Source: Elysia crispata (lineage: Eukaryota > Mollusca > Gastropoda > Plakobranchidae). From it: DNA of 64,000 bases. The DNA lies in the NCBI GenBank assembly GCA_033675545.1, contig JAWDGP010005047.1, forward strand, positions 221,001 through 285,000. The letters are read 5' to 3'. Positions 1-38,462 of the stretch are shown in pieces. The notes under the pieces were generated by a model. That model was not told the DNA's origin. It ran no database searches and saw only the letters and a program-made list of their open reading frames with translations. The translations under genes and the position numbers were made by a program. Positions within the stretch are counted from its first letter, which is position 1; each line of letters begins with the position of its first letter.

Positions 1-145
1 ACACACAATTTGATGCGTGGAAAGATATTTCTTTTTCATATGCATGTGCTACTACATGAATCATTTGAACAAATGTTCTATAAATGAAACTCTATATATA
101 CTCTTCATACTTTCCTGATTTGAATACAATTATTTTCTTTCTCAG

Positions 146-18184
<18,039 letters not shown>

Positions 18185-18480
18185 ATGTCCTGCCTTTTGA
18201 TGCAACAACATTGGAAGCTGCAGCTGTCCACATTGATATAAAATAATTGCAACAGTGAAACATGCATTATCTCATACTTGCCATATTATGAATTTCCTTT
18301 TTACATTGACTGTCTGACTCTACTTTCTTTTGCAAATACAAATGATGTAAACAAGTTTATATATTTACTTGTCCTCAATCTTTTAAAAAGTCACTTAATA
18401 TAGATGGGAGCATGCAAACGAACTGAAGTGTACTTACTTGATATTATTACAATGTTATAATAAATATGTAATCTTGTCTC
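18185..18480 (+). other. RNF31: RNF31 3' UTR with poly(A) signal
   Basis: Non-coding sequence after the RNF31 stop. AATAAA lies at 18459-18464, about 280 bp downstream, and is the first good poly(A) signal. A short 3' UTR ending near 18480 is likely. Longer forms cannot be excluded because further A/T-rich sequence follows. Confidence 0.55.
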
Positions 18481-21322
18481 CTCAGTTATGAAGTTAGCTT
18501 GTCAGAAAGTCATATTTTTGAAAATAGGTGGGCGATGCTTTTGATATTTTCATGATTGCACTGGCTTCTCTGTGAAATTGCAGTTGATGGAATTTACTGT
18601 AATTTAATTTCCGACGGTTTTCATAAGTTGCTGAAGAGCAGCTTAACTATTTGTATTTTTTTTTTAACCTTTATAAATGTCTAACCTATGTTAAACCTTT
18701 TATTATTTTAATTGTTATGAAACGTATGTTATTCTACCTTGGACTTGTTGAGTTAGTTAAAACTGTAAATCTTGGCATTGCTTTATTCATATCATTTGAA
18801 TTTTTGTTTTCATTCAAGTGGCTAGTTATTATTTCCCATTTGCAAAAATCATTTACTCTTTTGGGAAAATATTTTCTTTACTATTCTTTTGTTCAAGTTT
18901 GTGTGAAAAAATGTTGGATCTGTCTTATTTCCATAAATGACATGCCTGGCTGATTTTTTCCATTTCATTGACAGAAAAGGATGTTCAGCTTTCTTGAAAT
19001 AGACTTTTAAATCTTTTCATTTTTTGACAAAATGTAAATTCTTTGCCAAAAATAACTCTTAGATATGAATTAAATATTTCATGGAGCTTAAAAGTTTGGT
19101 CTTAAATTCTAGTATTTTTTATTTCCTGAGAAAGAATACAGCAATTTCAGGTGAAAGGTATATGCTTTATTCTGTGGACCATTTTTGAGACATATGCATT
19201 TGAGCTTCTTGTGCCCAATTTTATTGATTTGAATATCCCAACATTGAGTTAGTGGTTAAAAAATTTGCTTATTGTAGCATGAAAAACCAGAAACAAATTT
19301 GATACTTGGTCATTTGATGTGAAATATTCATTATAGCTGTTCGTCTTCAGGAAAGCAAGAAAATATGTGTGCCTTACTATTTATACTTTTCCTCATGTCC
19401 ATGAAACCAAACTTTGTTGGCAAAAAACATAAATGATATATGGTTGCTTTCATATGATAATAATTACCTTGTTTATGATATCCATTTACCATAATATTTC
19501 TGTCAAGAGTCTTGCTTGTCAGGGAGCACTCAAAGTACTGATAATGAGATGAAATGAGATATGAATATGGCACACATTTCACATCTCTGTCTTTCTTTCT
19601 ACCACATTGTTTTTTTCAAGGATGATATCTTCATGTTTTCAATATTTATTTCTCATTGCATATTCTCTATGTGGACGACTTGACTCTTATTTTTTATCGA
19701 ATTGAGAAGCTAAGAATGTGACTCAATTGAATTGTGATAGCCTTCAATGGAATATATTAATGTTTTATGGTCCTCTGTTTATATGTTATGTTGCTTTCAA
19801 ATATTGAATTGCCTTTTTGCAGAAAAAAAAATATGCCAAAAATGCATTTTTTTTCTTTATGCGGAATAAGGGGATTGCCCTTAAAATGTATATAATGTTT
19901 AATTCATGTGTATGAATATGAATTCTGGTTATTTTCAGGTCATCATTATCCTAGAGTTTTGATGCCTAAAGCTGGCCACTTATTGTTCATTTTTATTCAT
20001 GTCATGTTTTTAATGAAAGAAAACAATTTAAACTACTTGATCTTTCATTCGATAATGTGCTTTGCCATATAAGATATAATATAGCAGAGAATAGATGGTG
20101 AAGAAGGGCACCAAGTTTCAAGATAATGTTTGGCAGTAAAATATTTTGACTTTAAACAAAACTCTAATTTTTCTTTTTTTTAAGAAACTTGATTTTAATT
20201 TCATTTATTCCTTTTCATTATTTATCGTTTAGTGTATTATTTTGTACAGAAAACAAAATGAATTTGCAATTGCATCATTATTTCTCAAAAATGAGAAGAC
20301 GCGCTGAACCCATCCTATTTGCAGGCTATTTTGTTAATTTCACTAAATTTATTTCCTTGGGCAACAGCTTACTGTCCTCTTACTCAACTCTATTGAGCCT
20401 GCAATATGATGATAAGTATTTCATTATATCGCTTAACTTGTCATTGCATAGAGACCAAATACCAAATACTAGTTCAGCTAGGGGAAAAAGTAGAGCCTGA
20501 CCTAATGGAATTTAAAAATATTTTGCCAAACAGCTGAGGATTACATCATTCCAAGGGGTAAAGCTGTTGTAATTTTACAAGAGTAGTAATTTTTGTTGAA
20601 ATTTAACAGATTCCAAACAAAATAATGTTTTAAATGGATGAAAGGTAGCAAATCTAGTATTTGGAATGAAGCGCAAAACACAATTACACTTTTGGAAGAT
20701 TGTTATTCTGATATTATCAATAGCAGTTACATAGTAATTGTCTTTTTTTTTTTTTGTGAAATTAAAGGATAGAGCAGCATTCTATCCACATTCCTTTATT
20801 TAATCAGTTGTTATGAATCCATGAAACCTATGTTCTAGGTTCAGAATTTTAACATATTTTTGGGAAAGATTTTTAGAACTGTCAGGAGGGTCAGTTTAGC
20901 CATCAGAGCAGATTTAGCACTGGTGATGTGAACATAGATTTGTTTTGTTTTTTTAAATGGATAAAATAGCTGTAGGATATTGATGTTTACATTAGGTAGT
21001 AGACACAGCCTTTTTTTCTTCCTTCTATTTATTTCGATATTAATATTTATACTCCTTTGTGTCTTTTGTCTGTCTCTTTTTCTATAAATCAGTTTTTGGT
21101 CTAATGGTAATTTTTCTGCCTCTTTTTCGTTCCCTTCTCTCTCTCTTTTCTCCCCACCCCGTTTATTTTTAATGCTGGGATTGCCCAGTTATCTTGGATG
21201 AGGGGACTTGTTAAAGAGGTATGCAGGGATAATTTTCATGGATTCAAAATCCATACCATCTTCTGCGCTATCAAGCAGTGTCTTCCTGTGTGTGCAAAAG
21301 AGATCATGTTAATGTTAAGAGT
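18481..21322. other. Intergenic A/T-rich DNA, no gene seen
   Basis: Downstream of the RNF31 poly(A) signal. Only short chance frames are present. No repeat family or RNA gene was recognised. Confidence 0.5.
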
Positions 21323-21324
21323 TA

Positions 21325-22454
21325 TAATCTCTGGATAAAGCCACGGTCTTGCGGAGGCTTCAATAGCGTACATTTAGGAGAAGTGTGACTTTATAAAAAG
21401 TAACAAAAAAAATGATCAATTACTGCCCTTGTGACATTTCATAACTACTAGGTGTTATTAGTAGACATTTACTGTTTCAGATCTTTTATGTAGATCAAAA
21501 GTAGTCCTTGACTTAGATCTAAACTACGCTGGAATCATAAAAAAATAGACTAGATCTAGATTTAGATAATGGAGAGGGCTGATCGAAGAACACTTAAGCT
21601 ACTGATGAAATCGCAATATATGTGCCAAACTGGACTAGGTCTAAAGTTCTACTTAACAAATAACACAGATGCCTGACACATCAGCTGTTATTTTTACAAC
21701 CATGAAAGAGGGAAAAGCACCACTTGGCGCAGCGGTTATTGTGTGGAAGTACTGTGGTTCGAGTCCTGCGCTAGCCAATCAGGTGTGGAGTTGGATCTCA
21801 TCTAAACAGCCCTATCTGTGGCTTGACAGGAGCCCAATAGACCCTGTGACTTTTTAGGTTCAATTATCTCTGGGACTCAGAATAAGCAGTTGCATTCCTC
21901 TGCCATACACATCTGATGCAACCACAAAATGCTAATTGTCTAGAGAGGGGGCAGGATCAACATCAAACAAACTCTCAGCAGAGGAAAAAAAAATAGGAAA
22001 GGCTTGGAAACCAAAATGCTAGCTGCAGTATTGTGTTGACCGTCACACATGGTAGACAAGTATTGAATTCGCATCATTTTGACCCCTCCGGTATCTGTAG
22101 CTTCAGTTCTCAAGACTATGATATGGCCCTTCCCTTGCATAGAGGGTTTTCCATATCTTGTCCTCCTGCTCCCCTTTAACTTTGTGTGTACAGTGGAAAT
22201 GCTTGCATGGCTTGCAGACAAGGAGACATATCTCTTTGTCATGTGATAATTGAGACCCATTCCTACACTAATTGTGGCTATCTCTTGCATTTTACTGGTA
22301 ATCACAATCGATTTCAAACCGTGCGTTTATGCGATGTAGCATGTGTCTAGAGTATACTGATTACAATTTACATAGTAAAAAATCCGACAAACTACTACAG
22401 CATGTATTTAACAAGTGTGTGTTTATCTGGTGTATTTTTATCCAGGGATTGCTG
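21325..22454 (-). mobile_element. 1.15-kb pogo-like non-autonomous element, copy 1
   Basis: Inverted relative to the copy at 52859-54007. The right end, read on the minus strand, starts CAGCAATCCCTGGATAAAA after a TA; the left end near 21325 reads TAATCTCTGGATAAAG. Next to the left end the block CTTTATAAAAAGTAACAAAA matches the other copy, and next to the right end about 250 bp match (GATTTTTTACTAT, AGTATACTCTA, GCTACATCGC, TTACCAGTAAAATG). The middle differs between copies and holds a SINE here. A 125-codon frame inside it has no recognised domain. Confidence 0.7.
21717..21860 (+). mobile_element. tRNA-derived SINE nested in the 1.15-kb element
   Basis: Internal RNA polymerase III promoter with A box TTGGCGCAGCGG at 21724-21735 and a perfect-looking B box GGTTCGAGTCC at 21756-21766, about 32 bp apart. 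The body continues to a short T run near 21850. The tRNA fold is too degraded to call a functional tRNA gene. It lies inside the 21325-22454 element and is absent from its other copy, so it either inserted later or belongs to a region lost there. Confidence 0.6.
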
Positions 22455-25400
22455 TAATAGGCTATGGCACACTGATAAATTAATCAATTAATAATTTTCA
22501 TTTTATTTATTTATTACTTTGCAAATATGATTCAGCATTGATTAGTTTAAGTGGAAATCTAAAGTGATTACCTATGGTTGCAGTAGTCTTACATATTTTA
22601 TCTTTGATATTGCTCCCAACAATTTTTTTTTTAAATTTATTATCAACCACGCCATGTGTTGGCTAAGCTGAATTAGTCTACCTAGTTCTAACTCCCATCT
22701 TTTAATTCTGATTTAAGGACAGATGAGAGGCATTGCAGTGAAAGCAAGATAGGAAGACAAAGAACTACACCTTTTCGTGGTATTTTTTTTTTTACAATTT
22801 TTGGCCAGTGCCTTGTTTTTTAGAAGAGGCCCTCCAGCTGCTTTCCTCTAAGGAAATTTTTGTCAAATTTTGGAACTCATCTGTGGAATCTTCTTATCTA
22901 AAGCATCTCTTAATCCAGACTAAATCCTTATTTTCTTTTTGATTCCTTAATTTCACTTTGTTTATATGATCAGCCTTCTTCCTTTTTTTTTCCTCAGGCC
23001 ATTTGAGGCCATAATCTAATGATGCCAGATTTTTCCTTTTAACAGTACAATTCTTTAAAAAAATTTGAAGAATGATTAGTAGTGGGCATATCTTACTTAA
23101 AAGAAGTATTTTCTAGCATAAGTGTAAATGAATTCTTTAATGTAATATTTAGAATATTTTTACTTGAAATCGGTACTTTCAAGTCTTCCAGATAAGATGT
23201 ATTTATTCTTTTTCATGTCATCAGAGAAAAAACAACAAAACTATGTTGTATATAATCTATGAAGTAAAGAAGATTTTTCATGCTATATATGTTGAATAGA
23301 ATGAAATGAGATATCATGTTTAAAATGAAAAGCAGCCTGCATGACAATCCTATAAACTTTATAAAAATTTAGTACCCAGCTTTGCAACATCCTCATGACC
23401 AATTCTGGATACAAAAAAGTCTTGAGCATTTGATTTCTGAGCTGCAAAGGAAGATCTTGGCTTTAAAGATATCAACCTTTTGCTCTTTTGCATGTTCAAA
23501 ACATATCAGACTTTTCCACTCTTTTCTTTGAGTTTTTTTTGCACCAAGTTTCTTTTCATGCCTTTAGATAATGTTGTTATTTTTCTTTAAATTTTTACTA
23601 CACCAGCTTTCAGATGCATAAATGGATGAATTTTATGTGACTATGTTTGTGCTTCAAATGACATGATGAAAAATAAATTATTCTTGAAATTGAGAGAAGT
23701 AATAATGTTTTTGCATTTAAATCCTTTTCATCTCATACTTCATGTCATCATTATTAGAGAGCTGCCCATCAATTTAACATTATCAGTTGCATATTGCAAC
23801 CACTCAAATCAAATGGAATGAAGGGACGAACAAGTTAATAATAAAAAAATAAACATATTCTAATTTCTATTTGAAAGTACTTATAAACTATTTAAAAGTA
23901 CTTATAAAATGTTACACTTGCAAGAAAATACAAAGAAGACGAAACGACTTACAGGTACTAGTGAAAAATTAAGGATCTGACAAATCATGCCTTGGATGCT
24001 ACATATAGATGTTAACTTAAACTGTGTAAGATTCACTGTCCCATCACTAAGCTCAGGGTGTGGGACGTATCTAAAGTGCAGGCTGGTCAAGCAACCAATC
24101 CAACACATGTGGGTAGCAGGCCTGAGTGAGTTTTAAGGTATTTGACTTTGAGGTAGTCACAGCACGTGATTTAACACAGACAGATTAATGAGCTCACCTC
24201 CATCATTCTACCTATCAACACCACAAATACATTTAGAAATAAAGAATGACACGAACCACACTAAAGACATGCTTCTTGGCTATTGCACAGTTTCTTTATT
24301 AACAGGAACATATCATAAATGTTATTTGGTGACAAATTTGAAATTGTACTTCTATCTGCTTATCATTAGCAAATCCTTTACTTTTTTTTTTTATCTACTT
24401 CAATCTTATAGGGTCCTATAATAGTATAAATGGCAAGCAAAGCTCAAATCCACACAGTAATGGAATGTGGTGCAAAAATAAAAGAATGAATAACCTTATC
24501 CAAAATGCTCATGGATTGTTTTCATTTCTTTAAGCTAATGGCCTCCTGAATGCCATTGTTACATGTTCTGGCAATCAGATTTTTCTTCTTGATTTGACAT
24601 ATAGAAAGCAGATTGTAAAAAACACTTAAGTTATGATAATAAATGTTATAATTGAACTGCTACTCTGATGCCCGTGAAAAACCTAACCCTATGTCTTAAA
24701 AATCAAATATGAATAGTTTAAGTAATAACCCCTTGAACAGATCATAATATTTGGCCAAGCTTTTACTTTTTCACTCAACTCAAAAATGAGAAGTCATAGA
24801 TATAACTTGTCACCTAGTTTGTGCTATTGTTTGATGATTACAATGAATGAGAAGGAAAACAATTAACTTTAATTGATCTTGCAACTCCACACAAAATGAT
24901 ACTACCAAAATCAACCACATTTCTCTTTGCCTTCAAATTGAAACAGTTTGGAAAAAAAATATTCTTTCTTTATTAGCCCAACTGTTAATCCTATTAGATT
25001 ACTTTTTGAGATTCGAATCTGCTCAAATGATTTGCTGTGCAAGTGAATTTAGTAATAAATAGTTAATAATTTTTAAATAAATATTTTACACCAATATCAC
25101 TTTTCCATTACTTAGTACTTTATTAAGAGATTAACCCATTTTCTAAATTGATGGCAAATACAAGCCATTTGAAATTTTTAAATAGCTGGTAGGATAAGTT
25201 CACCTTAAAAAAAAAGTTTCTTTTCTAGGATTTATAGCTTATCTACATAATTATATTTAACTTATATAAAAATATTTTGCCACCAGTGGAAGGAAAAAAT
25301 AATGTTTTTTTTTATCCCTCAAAATGAGCAAAAGTTTTCAAGAAAAATATATACATTAAAACTTTTTGATTTTAACAAACTATTCAATATCTTATAAGCA

Positions 25401-27821
25401 TGAATAAATGAAACATTTGCACTCAAAATATGATAAAAGAAGAGCACAAAACCCCTATCTCTGATTCTGTTTCTTAATAGTGATGTTGCTTAACATTTGA
25501 TCCGTAGTTAAATCTCCAGACAAGTCATGAAGAGTCAATTGTACATCTTATCTGTTTCATGCTTGATTCTGCTTCTCTTGGGAGAGTGAATAAAAAATTA
25601 ATGCATGTACATACTTCAAAGAGAAAATGACACAGAAAAATTAATCATACCTCACATTGGAGGCATAAGACTAACATTTCAATTTTGTACAAATTCAGTA
25701 CAAGATTTCTTCCCGCTCAGAGGCATGTATAAACTGGGCAGGCTATTATTTTAGCAAGCTTATAAATTCTGAGATATAATCTCTTAAATTTTATGCATTT
25801 GGAAATGTGGGAGACCCTTCTCTTGTTCTACACCATGTCTTATTGGCATGCTAACTGAATATTCTAATCTATATGAATATTTGTGCTTCAGTTGCTTTTT
25901 AATGTCAATGAACAAAATCAGCACAATTGAAAATTCAAAGGAAAATCAGGGAAAAGTTCAATCATAATATTTGATTCAAAGATTTGTCCACTACTCACAA
26001 ATTCATAAAAAAAATTCTAATATTTTTACATTAAGATTTTTTAACTTGAGGAAATGTAATTTCTTTGAGGAAATGTAATTTCAACAGCTCTAGTTGCAAG
26101 TTCAGTAATTGGGTTTATTTAAAGAGTGGAAGATTGGCTGATTAACTTCGTGCAATGTATCATTCTTTTGAAACTGAAATTCAAGTCATATTTGAAATTT
26201 CAGAAGATTGAAGGAACAAAAATAAAATACTACTTTTCGCAAGAAAATGTCTTTCAACAGTTTAAGAGCAATGTTATTTATGCAAACTATCAACAGCACT
26301 TAAAGCTGTATGGCAAATGTCAAATTTATCAGTGGTAAAACAAAGCTTTTTTGAAATTTTGCACACTAGCTATATTGTAATGAAATCTGAAACAGAATAT
26401 CAGATGGCCCTCATCTGTTTGTAAAAAAAATTCTTATTATCAGTCGTTCACAAGTCATAAAGTTTTGAAGTGCAGACTATTCAGACAAGTTCTTAAGCTA
26501 TGTTTATCCCTAAAGTCAAGGTATGCAGAAGACGATTTCAATTTAACTTTTTAACATTACTGTGACTTTCATATACTTATGATTGTCTAAACATTCGAGA
26601 GAAAAAAATGAAAAAATCATGAACTTATGACAGCCAAGCCATCCCACAACGCTGAAACAAAGTTCTTTTTTCTGCATTGCAAACATACATAACAAAAAGC
26701 CTCTTTAGGTCTGATAATAAATATTGGCAGTGTTGAAAGTTCTTTTTGATTATAGTATAGCAAAAAGTGAGGCAAATTAAACATTAACTTTTCTTTATCA
26801 TTTTTCCTTACAAGATTATATGATTAAAGTTATGGGAAAAATTGTGAGAGTATAATATGGTCTACTAATCTGAATCAGGTAAAACAATTTTTGTATTTTA
26901 ATTTACAACAAAACAAAGTTTTCTATTTTAACTTATATTTTTTTATTTGTTAACATCAATTTCTCCTGAAGTTTTTGAATAATTGGAAATATAAATAAGT
27001 CTAATATAATACTATCGAAATATTGCTTTAGGCAAACAATTATAACAATGTATAAGTTTAAAAATTTTAAATTGATGGGCAAAATTATCATACAAAACAT
27101 TATATATTTTGAGATGTGTATGATGCAATGAGACATCCCTTCATACATGATCAAGAAGTAAGTATCCTCAACTTTTTTGTTGTTTGCTAAAGATTTATTC
27201 TCCAAAGCATTGTAGCTTCAGATCTAATGTGTACGCATGAAATTCAAGGCAGTGAAAAGCTGTCAAACCATCTGACATCTATTGGTGCTTATCTCATCAT
27301 TAAAAAAAATGCATATTGTCATTTTGTCAAGAAACGATTTCAAAAGCCTCTTCCAACAACAGCAAAACCTCTTCTGTGAAATATAATATTTTTCAGTAAA
27401 AGTAAACCTGCATGCTGGGTGCTGACAGATATTTATAGAATGGCCATCCTCATAAAATCAACTGCTTAATTAAACTAGACCAAATAGCGCTTCACATCAA
27501 AATGATTTGATTTTCTGATCTTTAAAAGCTTTACTGATCTTGCCTTGCTTTGTTTTTTCTACTTGATGTACATACGGAATTATTATTATTGGCTGTAGCA
27601 AATATGTGTATAAAATAAACAAACAATTACCACAAATCTTGGTAATATAATTTTGCTGATTAAAAGAAATAAAATAAATTTCAGTAGTATCAACTTGACC
27701 TAAAGTGAGCTAAATATTTTACTTAAGAAAGTGGCCATATCACAACTGAGGTGAACCATTCATCAAAACACCTGGTGAGAAGAAGAAAAAATCCATGCCT
27801 TGGGCATGAAAAGTTGCTAAG
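22455..27821. other. Intergenic A/T-rich DNA, no gene seen
   Basis: Long A/T-rich stretch between the convergent RNF31 and GDAP1 genes. The GDAP1 3' UTR probably occupies its right end. Apart from a 19-bp tandem copy at about 26048-26085 (TGAGGAAATGTAATTTC twice), nothing was recognised. Confidence 0.45.
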
Positions 27822-27865
27822 CTAAAAGGGCTGGATGTAAATATTAAAAGTATTTCTGTTAATTC

Positions 27866-34492
<6,627 letters not shown>

Positions 34493-35606
34493 CCTTTCGT
34501 TTTTTTTCTTTGATTTCTTTTCTCCTGATTATAATTCTTAAGCCCAATTCTGTGTATTGCTAGTCTTTTTTAAATAAAAATCTCAACATTGCATTTTTAA
34601 CATGTAGGTTACTGATACAGTTCTTTCCAATGTGTACAGAATCTCTGAGAAGATAAAAGCCATGGTGCATTTATTACAAGAAATAAAATTAATTATGGAT
34701 ATGCGTTTACACCATGGAAAAAATTTTGCGAATGCATAGCCATTGAAAATTGCTGGTCATTTGGGCTCTGACCTATTTAAAAAAAGGTTGTAAAATCAAT
34801 GCAGATATCATAATTATGATACTATCAATAGAATGGGCTGAGCAACAACAGACTTTCATTGGAAAACAGATTGAAAGGACAGAAAAAAAATGGGGAGAGG
34901 AGGGGGAGGGACAGAGAGAGAGAGATAAAAAAAACCCAACAAAATCATGAGAGAACGATAATAAATGAAAGAAGAGTGATGTAGATGTAAAACTAGATGA
35001 TTATATTCTGTTATTGTTACACCCTGATTCTACTTCATGACTACTGTAGGATTAGATCATTTTCGTTTGCACAATTTAAAATAAATTTAATGTTCCATAA
35101 GAAACTTTTCACATTATTAAAGGCTTCTAGAATGAAAATGCATATGAATTGAATAATGTCAGTAATGTTAAATACATAGGCAAGAGATGGAACTTTGAAC
35201 ATAAAAAATGCAAACGCAACTTGTAAAATTAAAAGAAAATGCTCAACAGCAGCAAATTCATATCAAAGCCTCCTCAATTACTACAAAGTTGCCGAAATTC
35301 AGTAAGTTCACATTTTATTCAATCTGATAAATAATTTAAAAGATGATGTTCCTAAAAAAGGTTAGCCAGAGTTAAGCACCTTGATTAACTGACCAATGAT
35401 TAAAGGGATACATAGGCCTAGTTTTCATCGTTTTCTAACTTATATATCTTATTCTAAACTCAAAGTGGACATAAAAAGTTGAAGTTTGCCTGCATTTTGC
35501 ACTTGCAAAGTCGAATATATATAGATTTAGATTTCTATATAATTCTTTGCAAGACTCTCCCAGATGTACAATCTAGCCTAGATCTAGATCTATGTCTATT
35601 GTTCAC
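34493..35606. other. Upstream region of GDAP1
   Basis: Left part of the 5.5-kb head-to-head gap between GDAP1 and MCUR1. Promoters and 5' UTR exons of both genes must lie in this gap or beyond, but no TATA box, initiator or untranslated exon can be assigned from sequence alone. Confidence 0.4.
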
Positions 35607-35698
35607 AAAAAGGTAAGAGAAGAAATGTTTCCAAGTTATGTTCTAGTCTGCGAAAAGGTAAGAGAAAAAATGTTTCCAAGTTATGTCCCAGTCTGTTT
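35607..35698. repeat. 45-bp tandem duplication
   Basis: Two adjacent units beginning AAAAGGTAAGAGAARAAAT and ending near AGTCTG, with about four differences. Confidence 0.85.
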
Positions 35699-35888
35699 TA
35701 CTCAGCAGATTGTGATTTAGAATAGTTTATAAGTAATGGAAACATAGAAAAAAGAGACTGGAATTCCCTATTCAACCTTTGCATTATTAATTGCAACAAA
35801 ACCAGTTAACTTAGCCTCTGTCTAGCCACAATATCACCCTTTTTTTTCTAAGATTAAGATCCAGTGTATGGCTTTTTGTCTGTGTGCT

Positions 35889-36127
35889 TGTCTCTCTTAT
35901 TTCTCCCCCCTCTCTCTCTCTCTAGCTCTCTAGGAAGAAAGAAAGAGAAAGAGGTAGAGAGAGTGAGACAGATAGAGAGAGAGACAGAAGAGTAAGAAAG
36001 AAAAAAAGCTAGAAAAAGAGAGAATGGGAGAAAGAGAGGGAAGAGAGAAAGAAGGAGGGGAGAGGGAGAAAAAGGAGAAAGAGAAAGAAAAAGAGAGACA
36101 GGAGAGGAGAGAGAAAGAGAGAAAGGT

Positions 36128-36212
<85 letters not shown>
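35889..36212. repeat. Pyrimidine tract followed by long purine (GA-rich) tract
   Basis: About 40 bp of CT-rich sequence, then about 280 bp on the same strand almost entirely of G and A, ending in about 75 bp of perfect GA. Open frames across it are artefacts. Confidence 0.93.
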
Positions 36213-36214
<2 letters not shown>

Positions 36215-36601
36215 TACTGATGACAGTCAAGAAATCTCAACATGTGATTACACCTCAGTTCCACTATTGTCACAGAGCACCACAAAAAACATGTTTCTTC
36301 AATTAGACCTACACTTTTTAAAAATAAAATATTCTACCTGTTAGTTCTGATAAAATGTCTAGATTAAACCATATTAATTGCTGAAAGTGAAAATATAATT
36401 TTTTTTATTTTTTCTGCTCTGAAAATTAGTTACTGCATTAACAACTATTAAGCCTAGGCCTAGGCTGTGTTTGTCAGGAGTTCAAGGAAGGTAAGCCTCG
36501 CTAAAATATATTAGGGATATTGTCTTCAATGAAGCCACTGATATCTTGCCCACATCACAACAAAACTGGTTTTTAAGGCTTACATGTATTGGGTATGAAC
36601 T

Positions 36602-36791
36602 GATACAAATAGACAGAACACAGAAATCATTTCAAATAGTAAGAAAATATTTAACTTGTTTTTTAAACGATTTAGGTTTCTAGTTTATAGCACGTAGATA
36701 CAAATAGACAGAACACAGATATCATTTCAAATAGTAAGAAAATATTAACTTGTTTTTTAAACGATTTAGGTTTCTAGTTTATAGCACGTAG
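36602..36791. repeat. 95-bp tandem duplication, nearly identical
   Basis: Unit 1 starts at 36602 and unit 2 at 36697, both beginning GATACAAATAGACAGAACAC and ending TTTATAGCACGTA. Only one substitution and one deleted T were seen, so the duplication is recent. Confidence 0.95.
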
Positions 36792-38460
36792 ACCTTTATA
36801 GCATTGCCTCATAACTAATTTCCCATGAATTTGTAACAAAAAAATATGAAATTTAGAATTCAACTCAATCTCCAATCAGGGAGTACTTGCTTTGCTCATT
36901 GGAAGTTATGAAAGCATCGCATCTTGAGCCTCTTCATACTAACTTGGTGATCATTTGCACACCAAATCACATCTACTAGATCAGATCTAAATGTTCAGTA
37001 ATAGTGAAAATAAAAATAACAAGATTTAGAATTTATAAAACATAGGCCTATCACTCAACCCATAAACTTAGTTGGTACCAGCCCTCTGTCTGTTCAGTTC
37101 TAGAAAATAAACTACCTATAAAATCATCTGATGAGACCTTAGGCCAAATGGTAATACAGTAAGCTGGACGGATTTAAACTAACATGAGTTTCAGTCATCT
37201 TTCAAAAATCAAAGAGGTAACTGCCACTCTTAAATTTGTTAAGACAGGGGATTTGATAGCATAGGTTGTAGATCTAGCTCTTCATTCCGTCATTAAATCG
37301 TTCTAATTTAAAATTTACAAATATTGAAATTTATAAGAACACCGAACTTAATAATTATCTAGGGTACCTTATTTAGAGCGCTGGTTGCATAGCCTCCGTG
37401 AATCAGGCGGACCAAATGGAAGACTTTTCCTTAATTTTATGTTATAATCTATACTTATAGGCTATGAGTTGAGGATAAAAAGCATAGCTCAGATTTCAAT
37501 TATAATCAGCGTAACCAAGGAGGTTTGGGTGTGGGCAATATGAGGGTGCCGGGCTGCCGGCTATCTAGATACTACCTAGTCACTGGGATTTAGTCAGCAG
37601 TCATGCCTATGTGCAATGCCTGTCATTGCCTGAATGGAGATCAAAATAAACCTTCAAAGTCATAAATTGTATATCATGAAATTGCTTTTTACTACAAATA
37701 GTTTCATTTACCCTTACATTTTGGAATAATGCCAAAAAGTTTTGATACATTTGAAAATAATATCTGACTGTTTTAAGATCGAGTCTTGTTTTAATTTATA
37801 CTTTACAAAAAATATTGACAAAACAAATTTCAATGATCCCTGCAAAGGGAAATAATGCGCAAAACCTTACGTCAACAAGTAAATAGTCTCGACGTCTAAA
37901 TCTAAACATAACCTCAAAGTGTGGCCTCATTAACCTGTGGTAAGTTCGGGATAGAATCTAGATTAAGTCTGGAGTTATCTAGGGAAAGGACTTCCTAATG
38001 GGTACGGTGCTTCTATCATATTAAAGAGGGCTTCTTTTGATTAAGCCATATATAGAACTCATCAATGCCTCAAGCAAGACTAGCGTAATCATTTTCTAAA
38101 ATGAGCTACCAATATAAAACCCCCACACAAAAAACGACGGCATCATACATGTAACTATATCCTTTACTTACGCAATCGGAAATTCTTTCATAGATTCTAA
38201 AATAGCTCTAGAGTCTAGATTCTAGACGTTCGAATCTAGATTTAAATAATCTCGATTTAACTCGCAATATATTCCTACATTTAGAAAGAAAAAAAAATCA
38301 ATTTTCCTCTATACCATTGAAATCCTCGGTCTTAAAATAAATCTGATGCAAAGAATTTATCAGAAACAAGGATGTAATCAAAACTTAGAGAGTCAAGGTT
38401 TTACTCTGAATAGCGTTTTTCATCTTATTTTTCAAAAATCATTTAATAAAATGTAAGCTG
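36792..38460. other. Intergenic DNA, no gene seen
   Basis: A/T-rich, with several TCTAGA-type palindromic motifs (for example around 38205-38235). No gene or repeat boundary was recognised. Confidence 0.4.
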
Positions 38461-38462
38461 GA

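Noticed and set aside
21717-21790. Working tRNA gene
   Set aside because: Pol III boxes are good but a paired acceptor stem and anticodon arm are not evident; it fits a SINE head.
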